15,901 nt of DNA. It comes from Streptomyces sp. NRRL F-6131. Lineage in GTDB: Bacteria > Actinomycetota > Actinomycetes > Streptomycetales > Streptomycetaceae. Shown in pieces: positions 6,504 through 12,178 of this stretch. The position numbers and the translations under genes are program-made. The notes beneath the pieces are model-generated. The model was not told the origin of the DNA. It saw nothing but the letters and a program-made list of their open reading frames with translations, and ran no database searches. The stretch is taken from NCBI GenBank assembly GCA_000719695.1, contig JOHN01000103.1, positions 1 through 15,901 of the forward strand, given 5' to 3'. Positions within the stretch are counted from its first letter, which is position 1, and the number at the start of each line of letters is the position of its first letter.

Positions 6504-6548
6504 CCGGGACGACGGAGCGATGCGCGCAGGCGAATGGGAGGCACCCGG

Positions 6549-7427
6549 ATGCTGCCGAGGACGGTACGAGGAGCGGTGGCGGCCGCGGCCGTACTGGTGG
6601 AAGAGGTCGGCAAGCGGGTCGTCGGGACGGCGGCCGGTCTGCTGGAGAAGGGCGGGATCGACGTCGCGGAGGTGGAGCGCCGGCTCGGCGGGCAGTTCCC
6701 CCCGTCGGCGCAGTCGCTGCAGACCCTCGCCGACGAGGCGCTGACCGCCGGCCGGGCCGGGGTGGACCTGGCGGTCGGGGTGGCCCGCGGCGAGGTCGAG
6801 AAGGTCTTCGAGAGGGTCGGCGACCAGGTGACCAAGGTGGGCGTGGTGCTGGCCTACCTGGAGAGCAAGCTGCGCGAGGTCGAGGACGAGGAGGCGCGGC
6901 CGGACGGCGCCGGGGCCGCGCCCGCCGCGCCGGCGCCCCGCGCGGGCGGGTTGTTCGAGGATGGCTGGGAGCAGGAGACCAGGGGTTCGGCGGAGGCCGA
7001 GCGGATAGCGGTGGACGAGCCGGTGGAGGTCGACCCGCCGGTGCCGCCGAACGGGACGGCAGTGGTGGCGGAGGCGGTCGCGGACGCGGCCCCGGCTCCG
7101 GCCCCGGGTCCGGCGAAGAAGGCTCCGGCCCCGGCGAGGACGTCCCCGGCGAAGAAGGCGGCCGCGAAGAAGGCGGCCGCGAAGAAGGCGGCGGCCGAGA
7201 AGCCCGCCGCCGAGAAGCCGGCCGCTGGGAAGCCGGCCGCCGGGAAGCCCGCTGCCAAGAAGGCGGCGGTGAAGAAGACGGCCGTCAAGAAGACCGCGAC
7301 CGCGAAGAGGACCGCGAGCGCCAAGAAGGCGACCGAGGCCGGGCCGGACCAGCCGCCCGTCAAGCGGACAGCCACCCGGAAGACCACCGTGCGCCGGACC
7401 GCCACCACGAAGAAGCCCGATGCCTGA
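6549..7427 (+). CDS. Helical protein with histone-H1-like Lys/Ala-rich tail
   Basis: A 292-residue protein of unassigned function. ATG 6549 follows GGGAGG by seven bases. Residues 1-115 are predicted almost all helical, with amphipathic stretches (VEEVGKRVVGTAAGLLEK; GVDLAVGVARGEVEKVFERV). Residues ~116-195 are an Ala/Pro/Glu linker. Residues ~196-292 are a basic low-complexity tail of KKAAA, EKPAA, GKPAA and KKTAV pentads, then Arg/Thr/Lys-rich sequence. Such tails bind DNA or polyanions, as in HU-type HupS/HupB, PHA-granule protein PhaF (helical phasin plus H1-like tail) and mycobacterial HBHA. Which of these is the right comparison cannot be decided here. No signal peptide or membrane segment is seen. 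It overlaps the next gene by eight bases and probably shares its mRNA. Confidence 0.85.
   Translation: MLPRTVRGAVAAAAVLVEEVGKRVVGTAAGLLEKGGIDVAEVERRLGGQFPPSAQSLQTLADEALTAGRAGVDLAVGVARGEVEKVFERVGDQVTKVGVVLAYLESKLREVEDEEARPDGAGAAPAAPAPRAGGLFEDGWEQETRGSAEAERIAVDEPVEVDPPVPPNGTAVVAEAVADAAPAPAPGPAKKAPAPARTSPAKKAAAKKAAAKKAAAEKPAAEKPAAGKPAAGKPAAKKAAVKKTAVKKTATAKRTASAKKATEAGPDQPPVKRTATRKTTVRRTATTKKPDA
7151..7300 (+). repeat. Ten contiguous 15-bp units encoding the Lys/Ala tail
   Basis: From 7151 the sequence divides exactly into ten 15-mers, beginning GAAGAAGGCGGCCGC (twice identical) and drifting through CGAGAAGCCGGCCGC to GAAGAAGACGGCCGT. Each unit encodes five residues of the type K-K/P-A-A-x. The regular unit length suggests growth by tandem duplication. 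Confidence 0.85.
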
Positions 7428-7641
7428 ACCGGAGGGCCGCCCCGGGCCCGCCCCCGTCCCCGTCCCCGGTGAGCCGTCGCCGCTGGGCGTCGAGCTGACG
7501 CCCACCGGCCATCCGGCCGTGGACGCCGGGCTGGCCCGGCTGGCGGCGCTGGACGGGGTGCCGACGGACGCGCACCTCCCGGTGTACGAAGATGTCCATC
7601 AGCGGCTCGCCGACACGCTGGCCGCGCTCGACCGGGACTGA
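7420..7641 (+). CDS. Small conserved-position protein (73 aa), unknown function
   Basis: ATG 7420 overlaps the end of the H1-tailed gene by eight bases, and the frame ends 39 bases before tlyA. The Pro-rich N-terminus is followed by VELTPTGHPAVDAGLARLAAL and PVYEDVHQRLADTLAALDRD. A small hypothetical protein occupies the same place before tlyA in mycobacteria (Rv1693), so the short length is probably genuine. I recognise no domain with known function. No strong Shine-Dalgarno precedes it, so translational coupling to the upstream gene is likely. Confidence 0.75.
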   Translation: MPEPEGRPGPAPVPVPGEPSPLGVELTPTGHPAVDAGLARLAALDGVPTDAHLPVYEDVHQRLADTLAALDRD

Positions 7642-7680
7642 CCGGGGCGAGCGGGAACCACCGTAGGAGCTGAAACACCA

Positions 7681-8493
7681 GTGGCAGTGGCACGACGCCG
7701 ACTCGACGCGGAGCTGGTCCGCCGCAAGCTGGCCCGGTCGCGGGAGCACGCCTCCGAGCTGATCGCGGCGGGCCGGGTGACCGTCGGCGGGACCACCGCG
7801 ACCAAGCCGGCCACCCAGGTGGAGACCTCGGCGGCGGTCGTGGTGGCCAAGGACGAGAACGACCCCGACTACGTGTCGCGCGGCGGCCACAAGCTCGCCG
7901 GGGCGTTCGCGGCGTTCGTGCCGCAGGGCCTGGTCGTCGAGGGGCGCCGGGCGCTGGACGCGGGCGCGTCCACCGGCGGGTTCACGGACGTGCTGCTGCG
8001 GGCGGGCGCCGCCCACGTGCTGGCGGTGGACGTCGGCTACGGGCAGCTGGCCTGGTCGCTGCAGAGCGACGAGCGGGTCACCGTGATGGACCGCACCAAC
8101 GTCCGGGAACTGACCCCGGAGATGATCGGCGGCACGCCGGTCGACCTGGTGGTCGGGGACCTCTCGTTCATCTCGCTGGGCCTGGTGCTTCCCGCGCTGG
8201 CCGGCTGCGCCGCGGCGGACGCGGACCTGGTGCTGATGGTCAAGCCGCAGTTCGAGATCGGCAAGGACCGGTTGGGCAGCGGCGGGGTGGTCCGCAGTCC
8301 GCAGCTGCGCGCCGAGATGGTGCGCCAGGTGGCCGGACAGGCGTGGGCGCTCGGGCTGGGCGTGCGGGCGGTCACCGCGAGCCCCCTGCCCGGACCGTCC
8401 GGAAATGTCGAGTACTTCCTCTGGATGCGCCGGGACGCGCCCCCGCTGGACCCCGCCGATGCGGACCGGGCCGTCGCCGAGGGCCCCCGATAG
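7681..8493 (+). CDS. tlyA: TlyA family rRNA (cytidine-2'-O)-methyltransferase
   Basis: A 270-residue SAM-dependent enzyme. Mycobacterial TlyA 2'-O-methylates 16S C1409 and 23S C1920, and its loss gives capreomycin/viomycin resistance. Residues ~5-60 form an S4 RNA-binding domain (RLDAELVRRKLARSREHASE). The Rossmann methyltransferase part has the SAM motif LDAGASTGGFTD (92-103). Residues K71 (SRGGHK), D160 (VVGDLSF), K188 (LMVKPQFE) and E244 (GNVEYF) match the catalytic K-D-K-E set of the M. tuberculosis enzyme at near-constant offset. GTG 7681 is used because GGAG lies 11 bases upstream; a second GTG at 7687 would shorten it by two residues. It lies between the small protein and NAD kinase, the standard actinobacterial order. 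Confidence 0.96.
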   Translation: MAVARRRLDAELVRRKLARSREHASELIAAGRVTVGGTTATKPATQVETSAAVVVAKDENDPDYVSRGGHKLAGAFAAFVPQGLVVEGRRALDAGASTGGFTDVLLRAGAAHVLAVDVGYGQLAWSLQSDERVTVMDRTNVRELTPEMIGGTPVDLVVGDLSFISLGLVLPALAGCAAADADLVLMVKPQFEIGKDRLGSGGVVRSPQLRAEMVRQVAGQAWALGLGVRAVTASPLPGPSGNVEYFLWMRRDAPPLDPADADRAVAEGPR

Positions 8494-8496
8494 GGT
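8491..8496 (+). promoter_or_regulatory. Possible -10 hexamer TAGGGT overlapping the tlyA stop
   Basis: TAGGGT is a good match to the streptomycete -10 pattern and lies 89 bases before the NAD kinase start. The first three bases are the tlyA stop codon, so chance occurrence is quite possible. No TTGACA-like -35 is seen 16-19 bases upstream. Confidence 0.25.
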
Positions 8497-8585
8497 GCTC
8501 TGCGGACGTCCGGTCCGGCATGCTGGGTGGCGCGGCCGTACCGGGCCGACGACGACCCGGCCGGCGTAGGGAGAGGGCAGCGGGC

Positions 8586-9488
8586 ATGAGTGGTGAACGT
8601 ACGGTCTTCCTGATCGCGCACACGGGCCGCGAGGCGGCGCTGCGCAGTGTCGAGGGACTGGTGCACGGCCTGCTGAAGGCGGGGATCCGGATCAGACTCC
8701 TGGCGGCCGAGGCGGTCGACCTGGACCTGCCGGACGGCGTGGAGACGGTGGCCGGGGGGCCCGGCGCGGCGGACGGCTGCGAGCTGATCCTGGTCGCGGG
8801 CGGGGACGGGACGCTGCTGCGCGGGGCCGAGCTGGCCCGCGAGCACGGACTCCCGATGCTCGGCATCAACCTGGGCCGGGTCGGGTTCCTGGCCGAGGCC
8901 GAACGGGACGACCTGGCGGTGGTGGTCGAGCGGGTGGTCGACGCGGCCTACGAGGTCGAGGAGCGGATGACCCTCGATGTGATCGTCCGGACCAACGGCG
9001 ACGTGGTGCACCACGACTGGGCGTTGAACGAGGCCTCGATCGAGAAGGCGGCCCGGGAGCGGATGCTGGAGGTGGTGACCGAGGTGGACGGCCGCCCGGT
9101 CTCCAACTTCGGGTGCGACGGCGTGGTGTGCGCGACGCCGACCGGTTCGACGGCGTACGCGTTCTCCGGCGGCGGGCCGGTGGTCTGGCCGGAGGTGGAG
9201 GCGCTGCTGCTGGTGCCGATCAGCGCGCACGCGCTGTTCGCCCGTCCGCTGGTGACCTCGCCGGACTCGGTGCTGGCGGTGGAGGTGCAGCCGAAGACCC
9301 CGCACGGGGTGCTCTGGTGCGACGGCCGGCGTTCGGTGGAACTGCCGGCCGGGGCGCGGGTGGAGGTGCGCCGGGGGCAGACCCCGGTGCGGCTGGCCCG
9401 GCTGCACCGGGCGCCGTTCACCGACCGGCTGGTGGCCAAGTTCGCGCTGCCGGTGACCGGGTGGCGGGGCCGGGCGGACACCCACTGA
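8586..9488 (+). CDS. nadK: NAD kinase (ATP/polyphosphate type)
   Basis: A 300-residue enzyme that phosphorylates NAD to NADP, the only de novo source of NADP(H). Conserved motifs are present: GGDGT at 72-76, LGINLGRVGFLAE near 92-104, NE at 148-149 (LNEASIEK), GCDGVVCATPTGSTAYAFSG at ~176-195, and PISAHALFARPLV near 211-223. ATG 8586 is chosen because AGGGAGAGGG ends eight bases upstream; the frame runs further left inside tlyA but without family sequence. It is 92 bases downstream of tlyA, probably in one transcript, although a TAGGGT hexamer spanning the tlyA stop could add a separate promoter. It ends at two hairpins facing the convergent MocR gene. Confidence 0.97.
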   Translation: MSGERTVFLIAHTGREAALRSVEGLVHGLLKAGIRIRLLAAEAVDLDLPDGVETVAGGPGAADGCELILVAGGDGTLLRGAELAREHGLPMLGINLGRVGFLAEAERDDLAVVVERVVDAAYEVEERMTLDVIVRTNGDVVHHDWALNEASIEKAARERMLEVVTEVDGRPVSNFGCDGVVCATPTGSTAYAFSGGGPVVWPEVEALLLVPISAHALFARPLVTSPDSVLAVEVQPKTPHGVLWCDGRRSVELPAGARVEVRRGQTPVRLARLHRAPFTDRLVAKFALPVTGWRGRADTH

Positions 9489-9499
9489 GGTTCGCCTCA
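9486..9499 (+). other. UUCG hairpin overlapping the NAD kinase stop codon
   Basis: TGAGG (9486-9490) pairs with CCTCA (9495-9499) around TTCG. The stop codon TGA forms the base of the stem. It directly precedes the larger hairpin at 9500-9529. Confidence 0.5.
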
Positions 9500-9529
9500 C
9501 GGCGGGTCCGGGCAGACCCGGACCCGCCG
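9500..9529. terminator. Bidirectional terminator between NAD kinase and MocR genes
   Basis: CGGCGGGTCCGGG (9500-9512) pairs perfectly with 9517-9529 around loop CAGA, a 13-bp GC-rich stem. It lies 11 bases after the NAD kinase stop and 14 bases from the stop of the convergent MocR gene. Confidence 0.8.
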
Positions 9530-9542
9530 GACTCCGGGAGCG

Positions 9543-11081
9543 TCAGACGGCGAGCGGCTGGTGGTCCTCGGAGCCCGGCCACCCGCCGTCCTCCTCGGCC
9601 CGGGCGGCGACCTCCGCCAGCCGGCGCACCGCGTCCGGCACGGCCGCGGCGGGCAGGGTGAGCGGGATCCGGATGTGGTGCTCGAAGGCGCCGTCGGAGC
9701 CGAACCGGTTGCCGGCCGCGAGCCGGACCCCGGCGCGCTCCCCGGTCCGGGCCAGCGCCGCGCCCGACACCCCGCCGGTGGCGACCCAGAAGCAGAGCCC
9801 GCCCGGCGGCACGGCGAAGCTCCAGTGCGGCAGCTGCGCGTGGAGCGCCGCGGTGAACGCCCCGGCGGTCTCCCGCAGCCGGGTCAGCTGGTGCTCCCGG
9901 ACGGCCGGCAGGTCCGCGGTCAGCAGTTCGGCGGCGATCAGCTGGTCCAGGACGGGGGCGCCGACGTCGCTGTAGACCCGGGTGGTGGCCAGCCGGCGGA
10001 CCAGCGCGGGCGCGGCGCGCACCCAGCCGATCCGCAGGCCGCCCCAGAGCAGCTTCCCGGCCGAGCCGACGGTGACCACCTGGGCGGCGCGGTCCAGCGC
10101 GGCGGTGGGGCGGGGGAGCGGGGCGCCCCCGGGCACGCCCCAGCCGAGTTCGGCGGTGGTCTCGTCGACCAGGACCACGGTGCCGGCGGACCGGGCGGCG
10201 GCAAGCAGCTCGCGCCGCTGCTCCTCGTCGATCAGCGCGCCGGTCGGGTTGTGGAAGTCGGGGATCACATAGGCGGCCTTCGGGGCGGCCCCGCTCAGCA
10301 CCCGCCGCCACTGCGGCAGGTCCCAGGTGAAGGTGCCCCCGCGGCCCGGCCCGCCGTCCGGCCCCGGGCGGCGCCCGTCGGCGAGCGGGACGGGGACCAG
10401 GCGGGCCTCGCTGAGCCGCAGGGCCTGGAGGGTGTGGGCGTAGCTGGGGGCCTCGACGGCGACCCGGTCGCCGCGGCCGAGCAGGGCCTGCCGCACCAGG
10501 TGCAGCGCGCCCATCGCGCCGATGGTGATCAGGATCTGGTCCGGGGTGGTCGGCAGGCCGCGCTCGGTGAAGCGGCGGGCCACCGCCTCGCGGAGCACCG
10601 GGACGCCGGTCGGGTAGTGGCCGTGGCCGGCGGCGTACGCGGGCAGCTGTTCGACGGCGCGGGCGGCGGCCGCGGAGAGGAAGGGCTGCGGGGCGGGCAG
10701 GGCGGCGACGCCGAGGTCCAGGGTGCGGCCCTGCTCGTCCGGCGGGACGGGGTGCAGGGCGTCGCCGGGCGGGGCGGAGCCCTCGGGCAGGGCGGTCCAG
10801 CTGCCGGAGCCGCGCCGGCTGTGCAGGTAGCCCTCCGCGCGCAGGGCCTCGTAGGCGGTGGCGACGGTGGTGCGGCTGAGCCCCAGGGCCAGGGCGAGCT
10901 CGCGCTCGGCGGGCAGTCGGGCGCCGACCGGCAGCCGGCCCTCGGAGACCAGCAGCCGGATCCGGGCGGCGAGGGTGCGGTAGGCGGGGCGGCGGGCGGT
11001 GCCGGGCGGTTCGGGGAGCCGCGCGCTGGCGAGCAGCCGGGCGAGCGCCGGGGGAGTGACGGTGGTCTGCCAGTCGGCCAA
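9543..11081 (-). CDS. MocR-family regulator (GntR HTH plus aminotransferase-like domain), YczR type
   Basis: A 512-residue transcription factor. Residues ~33-97 form a winged helix-turn-helix of GntR type (RLPAERELALALGLSRTTVATAYEALRAEGYL). A linker leads to a fold-type-I aminotransferase-like domain with HNPTG (277-281), D306 in VDETTAEL for the pyridine nitrogen, and K343 (SAGKLLW) as the expected PLP Schiff-base lysine. The tyrosine often found just after the DD motif in GabR-like proteins is replaced by threonine (T308). The start is TTG 11081; an in-frame TGA lies four codons upstream, and no later good start precedes the HTH. It is divergent from a YczE-type membrane gene, the arrangement described for the YczR subgroup, so it probably controls that gene and itself. 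The PLP-linked effector is unknown. Confidence 0.92.
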   Translation of the reverse strand: MADWQTTVTPPALARLLASARLPEPPGTARRPAYRTLAARIRLLVSEGRLPVGARLPAERELALALGLSRTTVATAYEALRAEGYLHSRRGSGSWTALPEGSAPPGDALHPVPPDEQGRTLDLGVAALPAPQPFLSAAAARAVEQLPAYAAGHGHYPTGVPVLREAVARRFTERGLPTTPDQILITIGAMGALHLVRQALLGRGDRVAVEAPSYAHTLQALRLSEARLVPVPLADGRRPGPDGGPGRGGTFTWDLPQWRRVLSGAAPKAAYVIPDFHNPTGALIDEEQRRELLAAARSAGTVVLVDETTAELGWGVPGGAPLPRPTAALDRAAQVVTVGSAGKLLWGGLRIGWVRAAPALVRRLATTRVYSDVGAPVLDQLIAAELLTADLPAVREHQLTRLRETAGAFTAALHAQLPHWSFAVPPGGLCFWVATGGVSGAALARTGERAGVRLAAGNRFGSDGAFEHHIRIPLTLPAAAVPDAVRRLAEVAARAEEDGGWPGSEDHQPLAV

Positions 11082-11104
11082 GGTGATCAGTCCACTTGCT
11101 CGTG

Positions 11105-11131
11105 ATTGGCCCTGTCGCGGGCCCTATTGGC
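11105..11131. promoter_or_regulatory. Candidate MocR operator: ATTGGC direct repeats 21 bp apart
   Basis: In the 134-bp divergent region ATTGGC occurs at 11105-11110 and 11126-11131, start to start 21 bp, about two helical turns and therefore the same DNA face. Between them GGCCC (11108-11112) and GGGCC (11119-11123) form an inverted repeat. On the minus strand the sites read GCCAAT and overlap a TAGGGC -10-like hexamer. MocR regulators such as GabR bind spaced direct repeats, so this is the best operator candidate seen here. Confidence 0.45.
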
Positions 11132-11215
11132 TTGGTCATCATGGCAGGGCGGTCGTCGAGTCCGCCACCGTCGGTGCCCTCGCCGGCGGTGCGGCACCAC
11201 CTGCCCGGAGAATCC

Positions 11216-11989
11216 ATGCCCACCACGAGCACCCTCCCGTCCACCTCCGCCGAATCCCCGGCCGGCACCTTCGCCGGCACCTCCGCCGGCAGCTCCGCCG
11301 ACGCACCCGCGCGGCGCGGACCCGTCGTCCGGCTGCTCGGCGACACCCACGCCCTGGGCCGCCGCCTGCCGCAGCTGTTCGTCGGCCTCGCCCTCTACGG
11401 CGCCAGCATGGGCCTGATGCTCCGCTCCGGCCTCGGGCTCGACCCCTGGGACGTGTTCCATCAGGGCCTCCAGGGCAGCTTCGGCCTCTCGGTGGGCGCC
11501 TGGGTGACCATCTGCGGCGCCCTGGTGCTGCTGTTCTGGATCCCGCTGCGCCAGCTGCCCGGCGTCGGCACCGTCGCCAACGTGCTGGTGATCGGCGCCG
11601 CGATGGACCTCACCCTGCGCTTCGTCGGCTCGCCCGGGCCGCTGGCCGGCCGGATCGCCCTGATGGTCGCCGCGATCGTGCTCAACGGTCTGGCCACCGG
11701 CCTCTACATCGGCGCCCGGCTCGGCCCGGGGCCGCGGGACGGGCTGATGACCGGGCTGCACCGGCGCACCGGCCGTTCGCTGCGGCTGATCCGCACCGGG
11801 ATCGAGCTGACCGTGCTGGCGGTGGGCGTCCTGCTCGGCGGCACGGCCGGGGTCGGCACCGTCGCGTACGCGCTGGCGATCGGCCCGCTCGCGCAGTTCT
11901 TCCTGCCCTGGTGCACGGTGCCCACCGCCGAGCAGGCGGCGGCGGCCGGCAGGTCCGGGAGGTCCGGGAGGTCCGGGCGGGTCGAGTAG
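11216..11989 (+). CDS. YczE/YitT-type integral membrane protein
   Basis: A 257-residue membrane protein with about five transmembrane helices: ~52-70, ~92-110, ~117-133, ~146-166 and ~195-231 (the last region may hold two). Family marks are GLGLDPWDVFHQGL after the first helix and LGPGPRDGLMTGL after the fourth. Its function is not established; the divergent MocR partner suggests a link to PLP or amino-compound metabolism (inference). ATG 11216 has GGAG five bases upstream. The first ~50 residues are soluble and low-complexity (AGTFAGTSAGSS), and the last residues are an RSG repeat; both look disordered. The pair with the MocR gene sits inside the nadK-recN neighbourhood. Confidence 0.88.
   Translation: MPTTSTLPSTSAESPAGTFAGTSAGSSADAPARRGPVVRLLGDTHALGRRLPQLFVGLALYGASMGLMLRSGLGLDPWDVFHQGLQGSFGLSVGAWVTICGALVLLFWIPLRQLPGVGTVANVLVIGAAMDLTLRFVGSPGPLAGRIALMVAAIVLNGLATGLYIGARLGPGPRDGLMTGLHRRTGRSLRLIRTGIELTVLAVGVLLGGTAGVGTVAYALAIGPLAQFFLPWCTVPTAEQAAAAGRSGRSGRSGRVE
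11951..11977 (+). repeat. Three 9-bp tandem units (AGGTCCGGG) at the YczE C-terminus
   Basis: AGGTCCGGG is repeated three times without change, encoding an RSGRSGRSG tail just before the stop. It is a small in-frame tandem repeat in a predicted cytoplasmic tail. Confidence 0.8.
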
Positions 11990-12086
11990 CGGGACCCCGC
12001 GTGGGCCGGGCGGTTCGACGGGAGGGGGCGCCGGGTGGGCCGGGTGCGAAGGGCCGTTCCGGCGACCGGCCCGGCGGGGTCGGAAA

Positions 12087-12113
12087 CGCCCGGAACGGAT
12101 GAACTTCCGGGCG
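12087..12113 (+). other. Hairpin between yczE-type gene and recN
   Basis: CGCCCGGAA (12087-12095) pairs perfectly with TTCCGGGCG (12105-12113) around a nine-base loop. It lies 97 bases past the membrane-protein stop and 65 before recN. It may terminate the upstream transcript or be a regulatory inverted repeat; no T-tract follows. The rest of this 189-bp gap shows nothing else convincing. Confidence 0.45.
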
Positions 12114-12165
12114 CGGAGTTGCCGCGCGTCGTTGCCGCTCGTCGCGCGGCGGGGGCGGAACCTCG

Positions 12166-12171
12166 TAAGGT
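12166..12171 (+). promoter_or_regulatory. Candidate -10 element for leaderless recN
   Basis: TAAGGT is followed by seven bases and then the GTG start of recN (12179), the spacing expected when transcription begins at the start codon. No Shine-Dalgarno precedes the GTG, which fits a leaderless mRNA. No -35 hexamer is evident. Confidence 0.5.
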
Positions 12172-12178
12172 CGTCTCC

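Noticed and set aside
6364..6504. Longer SCP2 protein starting at 6504
   Set aside because: The extra residues are Arg/Pro-rich without family similarity and would overlap the leader hairpin and promoter region of the divergent gene.
9561..11105. Plus-strand frame opposite the MocR gene
   Set aside because: Gly/Ala/Gln-rich shadow without motifs, whereas the minus strand encodes a complete GntR plus aminotransferase-like protein.
12035..12178. 48-residue N-terminal extension of RecN
   Set aside because: RecN proteins begin with the MRIRxLGVIDDA segment; the extension is unlike the family and contains the -10-like TAAGGT.
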